Assembly (NCBI GenBank): GCA_003344405.1
Contig: NOWV01000182.1
Coordinates: 1-64,000, forward strand
Source: Trichoplax sp. H2
Lineage: Eukaryota > Placozoa > Uniplacotomia > Trichoplacea
Length of the DNA: 64,000 nt
Direction of reading: 5' to 3'
Each line of letters opens with the position of its first letter. Positions within the stretch are counted from its first letter, which is position 1. The notes under the pieces are model-generated. The model did not search any database. It was not told the DNA's origin and saw nothing but the letters and a program-made list of their open reading frames with translations. Position numbers and translations under genes: made by a program. This document shows, piece by piece, positions 1 through 12,658 of this stretch.

Positions 1-34
1 AAAATACAATTTCTTGATTCTTCTGCACTAACAG

Positions 35-1277
35 CCACCAGCCAAGCAACTACAAAATTACCCAACACAACTCCAACACAAACTCCGACTTCAGTCGCTA
101 CAACTCCAACTCCGACTTCAGTAGCTACAACTCAAACTCCGACTTTAGGAGCTACAACTCAAGCTACAACTCAAGCTACAACTCAAGCTACAACTTTAGG
201 AGCTACAACTCAAGCTACAACTCAAGCTACTACTCAAGCTACTACTCAAGCTACTACTCAAGCTACTACTCAAGCTACAACTCAAGCTACTACTCAAGCT
301 ACAACTCAAGCTACAACTCAAGCTACAACTCTAGCTACAACTCTAGCTACAAAACAAACTCCGACTTCAGGAGCTACAACTCAAACTACGACGTCAGGAG
401 CTTCTACTCAAACTTCGACTTCAGGAGCTACAACTCAAACTACGGCCTCAGAGGCTACAACTCAAACTACGACTTTAGGAGCTACAGCTCAAGCTACAAC
501 TCAAGCTTCGACTTCTGAAGCTGCAACTCAAACTCCACCTTCAGGAACTACAACTCAAACTACGACCTCAGGAGCTACAACTCAAACTCCGACTTCCGGA
601 GCTACAACCCAAACTTTGACTTCAGGAGCTACAACTCAAGCTCCAACTTTGGGAACTACAACTCAAACTACGACCTCAGGAGCTACAACTCAAACTCCGA
701 CTTCTGGAGCCACAACTCAAACTTCGACTCCAGGAGCTACAACTCAAACTCTGACTTCTGGAGCCACAACTCAAACTTCAACTCCAGGAGCTACAACTCC
801 AGCGCCTGCAACTTCGAACTCAGCAACTACGGGTAGGTCTAAGTAACTGTTTCTAGCTGTCTCGAGAATAGAACTAGAATGTTAGTCATAGTATTCTTTT
901 ATTGTAGTATTTTATCTTTAGGCAATTTTATACGAGTATATAAAACATTCGCGCAGCTTAGAGTAGGAGATTATATCCTTAATTGTATTGCTTGCATTTA
1001 ATTTTACAGTATTACTTGTATAACTTATGTAAATCAAATTTTTTCTACCAGTAACTGTATCTAATTGCTTTTTCTATATATCTTTTTTCACATTATCATA
1101 CTAGCATCAACAACTTCAGTCACATCTACTATGAATGGAACTACGAACAGTACTAATAGTCCAAATGCTACAGTATCTACAGGAACAGTAGATAATCAAA
1201 TTTCTGGCGCTTTAGGAAACAACTATAACATTCTATATATCTTGTTACTTGTAAAGATTGCTTTTTGGCATTCTTAA
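35..1277 (+). CDS. 3' end of an ADAM-type gene: Thr-rich mucin-like stalk and hydrophobic C-terminal tail (5' end outside window)
   Basis: Only two exons are visible: 35-832 (acceptor ending in AG at 33-34, donor GTAGGT at 833, phase 1 in and out) and 1105-1277 (ending TAA). The first encodes about 265 residues of Thr/Gln/Ala/Ser/Pro repeats, TTQA units then TSGATTQT-like units. This is a typical heavily O-glycosylated stalk. The second ends in [16 protein letters not shown] followed by stop, almost the same as the last residues of the ADAM gene ending at 10331. The introns before these tail exons are also alignable, so this is the last part of another tandem ADAM gene whose catalytic exons lie to the left. 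The hydrophobic end with no cytoplasmic tail could be a GPI-anchor signal or a short transmembrane end. No catalytic domain is in view, so family membership rests on the shared tail and gene order. Confidence 0.8.
151..352 (+). repeat. 12-bp coding minisatellite (TTQA units)
   Basis: The 12-bp unit acaactcaagct repeats about 16 times with single-base variants (ACA/ACT Thr, CAA/CTA). It lies in frame inside the Thr-rich exon. Each unit adds four residues and never breaks the frame, so copy number can vary without harm to the protein. Confidence 0.9.
355..795 (+). repeat. Coding repeat of about 30-33 bp (Thr-Ser-Gly-Ala-Thr-Thr-Gln type units)
   Basis: Diverged units built around gga-gct-aca-act-caa-act-(c/a)cg-act follow the 12-bp repeat in the same frame, giving TSGATTQTPT-like blocks. 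They are more diverged from each other than the 12-bp units, which suggests an older expansion. Confidence 0.8.
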
Positions 1278-1609
1278 ACGATTTCTCTAATACTAACTGT
1301 GTTCGATTTATCTATAACATACGATTTATTTGTCAAAAACATAGCAAATGTTTATTTTCGATTTTTAGGTAATTTATTGCAATTGCTTTACCGTGAGGGA
1401 TTATTATTACACTGTCATCATTTAATCATCGCTTAATTAGAAATTTATCCGTATTCGTGTTATACAGTAATCATTTTACTTCATCAAGGAAATTTTGTAA
1501 TATTCATTTCGTTTCATATCAATATGCTAACTACTAACCGCTGATTACATATCGTTAATTTCGTAAGAAAAAGCTTAAAAATACATATTTATTTGCATGC
1601 TTATCATTT

Positions 1610-1615
1610 AATAAA
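1610..1615 (+). promoter_or_regulatory. Candidate polyadenylation signal AATAAA
   Basis: AATAAA lies about 330 bp after the stop codon at 1277. The region is AT-rich, so chance occurrences are common; position is the only support. Confidence 0.25.
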
Positions 1616-3067
1616 ATGATTGTCGCTTGTCTTCTTCACTACGAGAAATATTTAGTAAATGCAGTATGTTATTCATTAAATATTTACCGCGGTTTAGTTC
1701 CAGAAACAATCAAATACGAGAAAACATAACATCTGCACATAAGAATATCGAATTTCACCTAGATAAAGGCGATAATATCCACCTACTACTGAAAGTAACA
1801 TCTAGTCGTCCCTGCAAATTCAGCCAAGAATTGAATGTCGTTTCGTTAAATTATTTAGCCTGAAATACAAACTATATCATTAATGAAAAACTATTAAGAT
1901 TAAATTTAAAGAAAGCTGTAAAATTCTGCTGCTGACCTATAAACTTAACTAATTTTCTATACTTCATTATTTTAATATACTGCATAGTGAAACGTAGAAG
2001 ATTAAGCTTAGAAAATGATAAGAAATTTATGATCACGTTAAATATTATAGAAATACGTCATTAGCCTTAAATTAAAACTTACAAGATCAGAGAATTGCAT
2101 TTGACAAAAATTTTAAAGCTCATCCAAGTTTACGCGTGTTAGAACTTCCCTCTCTTACCAACGATACTGCATATTCGTTGCGTTGCTGACGAATTAAGAC
2201 TCATAGCTTTATTTATTTAGCCTTATAAATATGTGAGGGTTTTAGCTATTATTAAGCTAGTTTCGTGAATTTCCCATTATTTACACAATTATATTCAGGC
2301 GAGAAGGTGGGAATATTATCAACTGCAGGTAAAATAGCAGTAACCGTGCTTGCAAAGTTGTTGCATCGCTCATACAGTAGCTATGTACTGTACTTTAACT
2401 GTCATAAAGCTAAAGCAATGTGACTACTGCTACTGAATGCAAGATGCTTCTGTACCATTTCTAGATCTTTTGAAGAATTGTAAAAATCTGTCTTGTACTA
2501 GACAGTGGACGCTTGCAGTAGTATAGAGTCTATATACAAGATAGATTGACGTACAACTTTTACCTTGAAAATAGGTTCCGTAGTAGAGGTAACATATCAA
2601 TATGAAACCATTCGGATCAATTTTATCTCGTCTGAGAATAAAAGAAATTGATACTAATTAAATTGATCTTAGAACTATCATTATGTGTGATTGATCATAT
2701 TCAAATTATAATTTACGCTACGTTTTTATCTAATATACCAGTTCCGCTGTGTATCTAGTAAAAGAGAATAGTTTGATACTGTAAACTATCATTATTTATT
2801 GGCTAATCAAAATACTGGTAAATGATCGCGAGCAGTTAATTTACACGAAATGGCTAACGAAATAATGTCTAGTCTTAAAAAGTTACTGTAAACTGATCCT
2901 CTTCATCTAGATATTTTTATTAAGCTGACTTAGAATTCAATTAATTGATGGATATTTAATCAAATTAGCGCGAAATACTTGAAGCAAAGGTCTGTCACTC
3001 TCAAAAGTAATTCGACACACCTACTGTTATTCCGTACTAATTAAATCTTTATTATATTAACCCAAAC

Positions 3068-3216
3068 ATGTTTACATTCTACAGTACGATAGCATTCATT
3101 CTTATGCCTGCCATTCTCATAAATAATTAGATACATCCACTGTATCAACTCATGCTAATCAAATTTTTTTTAACCAAAAATATGTTTACATTTTACAGTA
3201 CGATAGCATTCATTCT
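3068..3216. repeat. Pair of 35-bp direct repeats, 114 bp apart
   Basis: The 35-bp segments at 3068-3102 and 3182-3216 (beginning atgtttacatt, ending gcattcattct) differ at one base. Flanks are not obviously similar. This is an intergenic duplication of unknown origin. Confidence 0.8.
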
Positions 3217-4696
3217 GAAACTGACAGAGATTTTAGCTTGAGACACGCCGATCATAGCAGTTTGAACCGAAAATAAAGAGGCATACCTATGTTTCATCTT
3301 GACTGACATAGATGAAAGCTTGGAGGTGTATTATTCAAACAAGTTCTCGAATGTCTCAAGCAAGTTGAACGAGACTCGTATTGTAGCAAGGACAATTTTA
3401 AAATTAACGATTAATCAGAAGAATCCTTTAAAATTATACAAATGCTCAATAAGAAGATTCTTGTTGCATATAATGTTTTATCTCGAGTTGCTTACATTCA
3501 TAATACTACAATATTGCATGTCATTATTCCATCAACGTGATCAAAATATGGTACCAGGGACTACTAAATACTAATGGTACTCTATTATAAAGCTGGCTTG
3601 AAAAGTAAAACTCTTGCGTAAAATCTATTTATGAGTAAAGTTAAATAGAATCCTTTTCCAGAATCCTATTTTAGTTAAGCATCGCATACTGCAGAATTTT
3701 ATCGAAAGGATAACATCTTTATGGAAGCAGTCTAATCGTTGCACTTCTACAGGAATCAGTGATTTCAACAGTCTCATCGAAAACTTATCCGTATCATCCA
3801 GATCTTGAGCTGTTAGTCGAAATATCATAACAACAACATTGCTTAGACATTTTATTCAATTATAACAATAATATTTAACTAATAGCATATATATATAATA
3901 TACATAATATGTAAATCAGCAGCTTTAAAGGTTATTTCATCCAATGATTTGTTTTGGCGTACTTCCGTCGCTATAGTTCAATCACTTGATTTTCAGAATG
4001 GCAAATAAATAATATATACGCGCACTTTCGAGTGGTTTGCTCCTATCTTTTATGTTATCTTTCAATCTTTTATTTGATGCTTGAGTAAATAAGAAAGGTC
4101 GTAGATTCATACTAGGGGTGATTTCATACTACAAGTAATAATTGCCTTAAGCATCAATTCCTGTGATTGTACACTTATCGCACTATTTTCCGGTAGTGCT
4201 TTCAACACCTTGTATTACTATTTGATCATATGATTTTTCTGAGATAATTAAAAGCTACAATCGGTTTCTTAAACGATTACTTGCTTTGGTAAGATTCATC
4301 CGTTACACGTAGCATTACCGCGATCGCAACAGAAAACTAGGTACAAGCACATTCAATACACGATAGGTAAGATAAAATTATTCGGTAGATTATATCCTAT
4401 AATTTTAAAGCATGGATAAGGTTACAATCAATCTACTTGAATACAGATTCTCGTGTGTGTTTGTTCAAAATTTACTTCGACATAATCTTAGCAACGATAC
4501 AAGTGGCGGAGTTTTCAGTTGAGAAGTACACGAAGTCTAGAAATAGAATGTCCTCCGTACTTTTCCAATAAACTTAGATTCTAGAATCAGTTTCTATGTA
4601 GAATTAAATTATTCGGCATGAGTTGATCATTTAGCGGCATATGTATAGACAGCCTGAAACAATAAATATTTCTATATTAATATACTAGAATTAGCG

Positions 4697-7600
4697 ATGA
4701 TCACGCTGGGAAGTAGTAAAATAAAGAGCAAGTGCTATTCTCTCTGGCTAACTTTTATTTTGTCCCTGATATCACTGAATATCCTAACCGGTGCTAACTT
4801 AACCAAGGAACAAAAACAGCAACTACCTCATGGACTTCGTAGTTATCATTTATTTAAACCCAAAGTAACTATTAATGGAGGAAAATATCAGTGGCCAATT
4901 AAATCGCCAAATGCATCAGTCGATATAAATCTAAATGATGAAAAACTAACACTAGATTTACAACGTAATGATGGATTAGTCGACTACCATTTTCACCATA
5001 CCTATCAAGTTACAGGCCAAATGCGTCGCCAACGAGGCTTAACACAACCATTTTGCTACTATCATGGACAAATTCGCCAAACTGCAAAAACTAAGGTAAG
5101 GCCAATGACCTTGACTATGACCATAAAATCAGCACGCCATATAATTACTAATGTCTATAACTCAATTAAATATCCAGTTCATGGATTACCATTAAAGTGA
5201 TCATTTTATATAAGATTCGCAGCTACAGAACATATAAAATATTAAACTTTTATGATACTTCACATTCATATTACGGTTCGCCGATATAATTATTGTATCT
5301 CTCAAAGAAAATACTAAAAGTATGAATCGAAAATTTCTTAAAAGAAGAGAAAATATCTCAATCCACCTTCCCTTAAACCAAATCGTTCAAAATTAGCCGA
5401 CATATCTTGTCTTGATGCACTCATAATGTGAATAGGTTACTTGTAGTAAAATGATACCGTACATGATAGATCAATTTCATGAGGTTGCACAATACAGCAG
5501 ATAGAATGCGTGCTGTATTGCCATTTGCTGTAAGAGTATCAATAATATTTATCGGGAATTTCCTCAACTGTCAATGTTTTTGATAATATGACAGTGCTGT
5601 CTATACTGTCAAAATCATTGACAGTAGAGGAAATTCCTCAATATTTATTATTTTTACGGAGCTCTTAAGTCGGAGAGTGTATTTACTAAAGACGCTGTTG
5701 TAGACGCGGAAATCATTTTACTGTCAGCTGTTATGTATGTAAGAATACAGTAACCTGTTGTACTGCACCTAATGTGTTAGCATAAGATACGTTATTACGG
5801 CTATACTATTTAAATGCAGTAAATCCTAAATAAAAGAGACTTTTTAGTAAGCTTACTAGGAGGAGTGTATCAAAGTCCCTCGTGCTAACGTTAGCGACTA
5901 AGAGTGGAAATTCAACGTCAGCGATCACACCTCTTAGTGCTGACAAGTTATTGTCATGATAACTAGATCATGGTGCTACTCCATTTAATTAGGATATATT
6001 GTGTATTCGTGTGATAATTAATCTTATACATTCAATAGACTAATGGACTCATCTGTTTACTATCTTTCGACATTATCTTTTAATTAGGATTCACTGGATC
6101 ACGTTGCTGTCACCGCTTGTCGCGGTATTAAAGGAATATTTCACTATCATGGTCATGATTACGCCATAATACCTCTAGATGACCAATTACACGCTACCTA
6201 TCGTATCAAAGATCAAAAAGATCAAAGTAGTAATCATCTTAAGGAATTCCGCTGTGCTAGTAAGATTGCAAAATTAAATCCGGAAACTGAGAAATGGCTT
6301 GAAGATAGGAAAGCATTACATTTACGTCGTCGACGCGATGTTTTCACTGAAACTAAGTATGTAGAATTAGTATTAGTTAATGATAAGCGATCATTCGATT
6401 TCTTGAAAGGTAATTTAACCGTTGTGGAGACTCGTTCCATTCAGGTTAGTGCAGAAAATCAATATTTGATAGCTCACGAAATGAGATTTTCGTTAGTTAT
6501 GTCGAAACAATTTCTACATATAATGAGAATTAGTCCGTGCATGTATGTGCGTTTAAGTACTTTTAGCACATACTTCTGTACAGTATTATGCCAGTACGTA
6601 AGTAAAAAATTGTACAAGTAAAAGACTCGCGAGTATGACGAGAGTTGCTGGGGTCTTTAGTCTCGCAACAATTTACGTCTTACTTGAGTATGGTTATACT
6701 TTATTTCAATTACAGTTAACTATGATTGCTGACAACGTGCTCGACTGCGCTGTAAAATATTGTGTTGGTCTTTCATCACAAGTACAATAATACATACAAT
6801 CGCAATTACGGTTAGGGTTATAGGATGTACCTTTTTGTATGACAGTATCAAATTATGCTTTACCGAACTTTTTTACCTACTTTCCTGCACGTATGGACCA
6901 CCGTAGGTGTGCTAATACATTGAGCCTTTAAGATTCGATAGCTATGGCTATTTTTGTGAGCCCTTGACCTATGAACGTGTTTGTATGATTTTGACGGCTA
7001 TAGTAACTTGATCAATAGCAGTTACTACAAGTCACATATCAGCTTTCGTAGAATTGAACACATTTATTTTCATACTTGGAAAGAGTAATGATACATCCAC
7101 TATTTTATCCTATCATAAAATATAGAGTGTCTATAGTAATAGCAACTATGATCATTCTGAATATCTGTTGGCTTCATTAAAAATATACTGTAGAACTGTA
7201 ACAACTACTCGTATATTTTGCATAAATCTAGGTAGCTAATATCGTCGATTTAAGATATAAGTCAATCAACGTACGCGTTGCCCTGATGAGTTTAGTTACA
7301 TGGAGTGAAACTGATAAAATACTGGTTACATCAAATGCCTCTGCTACTTTAAGCAGGTTCGCCAATTACTCAAATGTTGTTTTGAAGAAATCCAATCCAT
7401 ATGATAACGCACAACTACTTACAGGTGTTAGTCTCACTAATAAAATTGGTAAGCCTTTTCAATGACACTAGTAATAACTGCAGCTGGAATAATCTTAATC
7501 GTAGCAAAATTTAGCTTTTAACGATAACAAGCTTATTACGGATCTCTGTATTTATTCAAGAAATTACTTTATTAATGAATATCTTCTATCTATTATATTC

Positions 7601-10331
7601 CAGGTATCGGCTATCTTTCAACTATGTGTTTACCTAATTCAGTAGGAATGGTCGAAAATACACTAAATGTGGAAGGTGTAGCTACAATCATGGCACACGA
7701 AATGGGCCATAATTTTGGCATGAATCATGATACGGGCAGAATATGTTCTTGCCCTAATATGCCAGTAGGAGTTACATCATGTATTATGGAAGCAGCATTG
7801 CATTCACCTTACCCGCAAGCATTCTCTAGCTGTAGCGTCGCAGACTTATTTAAAAGTTTATATGAAGGACTCGGATCATGTCTCTTTAATGTTCCTACAA
7901 AACTATACACAAATCCAGTTTGTGGAAATGGTTTTAGAGAATCGGGCGAGGAATGTGACTGCGGAAGCGTAAGAGAATGTAAGGATCGTTGCTGCAATGC
8001 AGCAACATGTAAACTGCAATCGTTTGCTGAATGCGCCTCCGGATCGTGCTGTGCAAATTGTAAATTCAAGGCTAGATCAACGTTATGTCGCAAAGCTACA
8101 AATGATTGTGATTTACCAGAATACTGTAGTGGAACATCAGCAGATTGTCCTGCAAATGTCGTCAAGCAATCATCGCTAACATGTGGTAATGGTGCCGGTT
8201 ATTGCTACAATGGAGCTTGCCTCACTACTAACGCACAATGTCAAACCTTATGGGGCCCCACTGGAAAGACAGCTCCTCAGATCTGTTGGGATAACCTCAA
8301 TAAAATGGGAAATGAAAGTGGCTTTTGTAAGAAAACCGATGCTGGACAGTTTATCGCTTGCACCGCTAGCAATGTTCAATGTGGTAAACTCCATTGTGAT
8401 TCGCAAGCCATTAGGCCCGTGATTGGTAATAGCTGGAATCTTTCAATAGCTGCTTTTGTTTCTAGGGTAAGATCGTCTTCTTAATGTTACTCGGCCAGTA
8501 TTACCTCTTATACGACTATCTTAAGCTAGGTGCCGTAAACTTGCGCATGATTGAATTAGTTTAACTTTAATGCTAACGTTATCTCTGCTAATACTAAATT
8601 TCTATTTGGATTGACTAATTATTATGCAGCCTGGAAAGTTAACTATATGCAAGAGCATTTCTGGGAACTTGGGATCAGACATCCCAGACCCAGGGATTGT
8701 TCTGGAAGGAACAAAATGTGGAGACAAAAAAATTTGTTTTGATAATGAATGTCGCAATATTAATTCCGTTATCAACATTAAGCAGTGCAACCCTATTGAT
8801 TGCTCCAATCATGGGGTAAGTAAAACAATCTGAATTAATCATATTATAAACAGATAATGTTTTAAAATTAAAAATAAACATTCACTTCACAGTGAGTCTA
8901 CTACTTTACGTTAGCACTTTTATTAATTAACTGACGGCTGATGTGGTAAGTCTTGAGGTTGGCCAGTGATAGTTTTCATAAAATGCAGCTCGCGCTTTGC
9001 TACTAGCTAATTGATTTTATTGAAGGTTGAACTGTACATGCATTAGGAGGGTAATTGAATGATCAAGTGAAGCAATGCCGAAGAGTTCTTTAGACTCTCC
9101 TTTTATAAGATTCTAGCTGGAATAGTAACGGATCGTTTTATATTATAGCAGCGTCGTACTATACAGATATTTAAGTTTACTATCTTGCTAGATACGATAT
9201 AGACAAGCATTTTGACTGCGTAACATGTTGATAATTTGTGATCTATGACTATTAAAACTTATAACTTATCTATTATTTTATAATTATCAGACATGAACAT
9301 TACGCTACGGTTCGGACCTAGTGTATTAGTGCAAAGATACACATATTTTAATGATTATTCGCGACAGCTAACATTATCAATGTGCTGATACGAGCGGCTA
9401 CTTAGCCATTTTCTTCACGACAGAAATGAAATTAGTTAAGGTATTGTATGAATTCTTCGTTATAGATTTGCAATAGTAACGGAAACTGTCACTGTGACAA
9501 TGGTTACGCTCCACCATCATGTAATCAACCTGGCAACGGGGGCAGTATTGATAGCCATGACCATAATACCTTACCGACCGCAACCTCAGGTAAGATCGTT
9601 CTTAAACAATATCAAGTTATATTGTACTTACGGTAGTAGCACTTAGCTGGTAGAGATCGATGGATATCTTTATTTTTTTTAATTTCTTATAGCTTAGTTG
9701 GTTTCATTGATAGTTTTAGTAGTAACAATCGAAATCCTTCTCATAATGCTAGCCAGGGTAGCCTTATGAACGTCTCCTAATCTATCCTTAACGTAGTATC
9801 ATGATCAATCGGTTACTTATTCTTGTCTTGTTTTAAGTCTTACTAGTGTTGATTTTCAGTAGACAAAGTTCTTATGATACCTTATAATCTGAATTGATGT
9901 CTGCTCTATACTAGAATAGAAGCTCTTCCAATTCAAGAATAACAATGTTACACGTAAAAGTGATCAAATTACAATTTCTTAATTCCTCTGCGCAACTAGA
10001 GACAAGTTTATAAATTACAGTAAACATTCGTATGGCCCAGAGTAGATCATATCTTTAATTGTAGTACTTGAATTGAATTTACGGTATTGCTTATGAACCT
10101 TATCCAAATCAAATCTTTACTTCCACTAACCGTTTCTAATTCTTATTTCTATCTATCTTTTACGCTGCCATGCTAGCACCAACATCTAGTACAACGCCAA
10201 CCTCTTCAGTGAACGGAAATAGTACAATATTGACAGTAACAAAAGATCATGAAATTTCTCGTGCTATGAGAAGCAGCTATAACATTCTATTCATCGTGTT
10301 ACTTGTAAAGATTGCATTTTGGCATTCTTAA
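4697..10331 (+). CDS. ADAM metalloprotease A (reprolysin, disintegrin, Cys-rich, EGF, hydrophobic tail)
   Basis: Seven exons: 4697-5095, 6088-6444, 7232-7448, 7604-8466, 8630-8815, 9466-9589, 10177-10331, giving about 766 residues. The ATG at 4697 is followed by a hydrophobic signal (about residues 14-33). The prodomain follows ([18 protein letters not shown]) with a candidate cysteine-switch Cys near 189 and furin-type RRRR at about 213-216. The metalloprotease has [12 protein letters not shown] at about 356-367 and the Met-turn CIM; the zinc histidines and catalytic Glu are present, so it should be active. The disintegrin domain starts near PVCGNG (about 430) and has NDCDLPEYC in its loop. 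The ADAM cysteine-rich region and EGF-like [10 protein letters not shown] follow. The end [16 protein letters not shown] carries no long cytoplasmic tail, unlike typical ADAMs. Unlike its left neighbour it lacks a Thr-rich exon. Expected location is cell surface or secreted, acting in shedding or adhesion (family knowledge). Confidence 0.93.
5541..5649. repeat. Inverted repeat / MITE-like hairpin in intron 1 of ADAM A
   Basis: Left arm 5541-5583 and right arm 5609-5649 are imperfect reverse complements over about 40 bp (core ggaatttcctc...actgtcaatg / cattgacagt...gaggaaattcc), separated by about 25 bp. The intron copy shows no coding capacity. It could be a small miniature inverted-repeat element or a palindromic relic; target-site duplications are not clear. 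Confidence 0.7.
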
Positions 10332-10533
10332 ATGGTTTCTCTAACATTAGTTATATTTAGTTTCTCTAAAATACATGATGTAAGTGTCAAAAAGATTGCA
10401 CATGTTTATTTTTAATTTTTAGACAATTTATTGCAATTACTTTACCAATCAGGGATCATTATTATCACACTATCATCATTTAGTTCGAAATTTATCCCTT
10501 TTCGCCTTCTGCAGTAATCGTTTTACTTCATGT

Positions 10534-10539
10534 AATAAA
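10534..10539 (+). promoter_or_regulatory. Candidate polyadenylation signal AATAAA
   Basis: Overlapping AATAAATAAA at 10534-10543, about 200 bp after the ADAM A stop. Supported only by motif and position. Confidence 0.3.
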
Positions 10540-11957
10540 TAAAGCACTACCCTTAGCCCTACTCTAAACTAGTCACCCAATAATATATAATTAGTTTTAC
10601 AATGTAGCGGTTAAAAGTAGTTTATTCTTCAAATCTTGCTGAATATTGCGGTAATAAAGCTCTAGACTACGCAAACTACACTTGGCTAGCTTTCAGGCAC
10701 AGTTTATCGACTGCATTGTCTTCTCATGATGACAGCCTTTTATACCCTTCTTCATAGCATGTTTGCCTAATCATTCTCCCTGATCAATTCGTCTGCAAAC
10801 CTATTGTAACTTAATGTAGTCTCTAGTTTCCCTTCATTACTGATATGGGTGCTGCAAGTGGGAGACTCTTTCGCGACTGTAGGTATGATTGTCCTGCCTC
10901 CCTTTTGAGCCAATCGTACACAAGTTACTGAGGTACGCTGATTCCGCCTGCCGAGGCAATCTCACGTAACTCCTGTACTGTACAGTTGTCGTCTCATTAC
11001 AAACAGCGTCCAGTAAATTGTTGTAGGCAGTTGTCTTTTTGCACTACACAGTGCCAAGGTCAAGGACTACTAAAATAGTTCCAATTGCTTGACTATGAAT
11101 GTTCCCTAAAATCAAGATTAATTTACAGTTGCAGCAATAATAGACAGCAGTCATTAATCCTTGATCATGTGAGAGTGTGGTGGGTCACTTTTCTCGTGCA
11201 GCAAATATATATTATCCAGTAGCACAACGCAATACAGTATTCTCTGAAGGTTTCTCTTCTACGATGCATTTACACTTAGTGCGACAAACTTCTCTAGTGC
11301 GGCGTGAATTGCGTATTCTGCGGCACATTTGCTCTCTGTGCGGCTACGAACTTCTCTTTGGTAGTCTTTGCCTGCTTGGTACAGGATGACGACCGTAACT
11401 ATAACAACGGTTGGTTGGCAACAAAGATCCCATGACGTACAGTATTTTTAGACCAGTATTTCATGGTGATTGGTTGAAAGCGACCATAGACGTCTGTTGG
11501 TTTATTTAGCTGTACTGTATAAGTGTATATTATTATTGCTACGCTTACCAGTAACTGATGGTTTGTATTGCAATTTTCAAAGAAAGAAAATAACTCAATA
11601 ATGCAGTAAAAATTGAAAAAAAACATCAAGTGCCAATTGCTTAGGGTTGTCATGATCTGTATTGGTGAAACTTGAGCCAAATTCAAAGTAAATGCCTTCA
11701 AAATTGAAAGACGTACATAAAGGCTACACTATGTCTGAAGATCAAGTGAATACTTTTCAACCAGTATAGTACAGTATAAGGCTCACCACGCCCATGACAT
11801 TTATGTTACGGCTAAAACCCGATGTTCGCCCAATACGCTATACGCGTATCTGGATGTACAGTTCTACACTAGCCAGCGATTGTTTGATGAAAATATCTAG
11901 TAATGAATCAAGTCGTCATTGTTCATCGTTAGATTATACAATGAACCTATTGTACTG

Positions 11958-11979
11958 TACTGTACTGTACAGTACAGTA
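11958..11979. repeat. 22-bp perfect palindrome (tactgtactg type)
   Basis: A perfect reverse-complement palindrome centred at 11968/11969, made of ctgtac repeats. Shorter TACTGTA/TACAGTA motifs recur across the window (for example near 2391, 10979, 11516, 14312, 23040), so this is probably the longest example of a common local motif. Confidence 0.8.
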
Positions 11980-12658
11980 GAGTCATCCAAATGGGATATC
12001 GCCGCCTGATTGACATTGAATAACAATAGCCTGTGAAGGACGTCACAAAAGGATTTTTCGTGTTCGATAGTTGGCGAAACTATTGTGACAGTCAATTCAA
12101 CGATTGAAAATAGTGAGTCGGTGGATTCACTTTTAGTAGCGTTGTCACAAGCGGTTCGATTGAATCGCCAATAATCCATTCAGTCTATCTCTCGGTCAAC
12201 CTTGGACGCTTCATCATTGCCTATCTTGACCTCCATCATTTCTACCATCCTATACTAAAACGAAATGGCCAAGGTGGACTGAAATTTTCCCTCTCTTGTG
12301 TCCTTTTTGCTTGGTTCTTCAGATTCAATAAATAATAATAATATTATTTTCCAGCCTTGTTTTGATTCATTTCTTGACTGCATTTTTGAATCGTGTATTC
12401 ATTGGAATAATCCATCAAGTTGAGCTATTTTTACCTGTTATGATGATCCATTTTACCTCTATGTATGCGAGCTGATCCTATCCCATCGCCATCATCCATT
12501 CTCAGTACTTTTCCTTGACTTTCTGTTTGATTCTTACAAGAGAGAATTGGAAAGAAATCAAAAAACAAACTCTTCATTTCCCCCATCTTGAAAAGAATCG
12601 ATCGATCTTAAAGTTGCTGTAGTCTTTTTGGTGACTAATAGACGATATAGTTTACACC

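Larger units (their letters stand above)
1278..4696. other. Intergenic, first ADAM fragment to ADAM A
   Basis: About 3.4 kb with no supported gene. It holds a candidate polyadenylation signal AATAAA at 1610-1615 for the preceding gene and a pair of 35-bp direct repeats (3068-3102, 3182-3216). It also contains open frames at 1627-1863 and 3299-3574 (+) and 3625-3828 (-). The last reads somewhat like real protein (LTAQDLDDTDKFSMRLLKSL), but no splice context or family could be recognised and it is left uncalled. Confidence 0.6.
10332..12658. other. Intergenic, ADAM A to ADAM B
   Basis: About 2.3 kb without a supported gene. A candidate AATAAA lies at 10534-10539, about 200 bp after the ADAM A stop. 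A 22-bp perfect palindrome of ctgtac type lies at 11958-11979. The frames at 11177-11389 (+), 11399-11701 (-), 11794-12009 (+) and 11934-12179 (-) show no recognisable domain, no splice-linked partner and partly overlap each other. The last 400 bp before ADAM B are pyrimidine-rich and somewhat less AT-rich, and may contain its promoter and 5' UTR. Confidence 0.6.

Noticed and set aside
151-352. Repeat array as a CRISPR or non-coding satellite
   Set aside because: Units are 12 bp without spacers and stay in frame within a spliced coding exon.
3299-3574. 91-codon plus-strand frame
   Set aside because: No domain or signal peptide, no linked exons; likely chance.
7809-8165. 118-codon minus-strand frame inside ADAM A exon 4
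   Set aside because: Antisense of the disintegrin-encoding exon; the plus strand is clearly coding with conserved cysteines.
11399-11701. 100-codon minus-strand frame between ADAM A and B
   Set aside because: No recognisable domain, splice partner or repeat copy; composition fits random AT-rich sequence.
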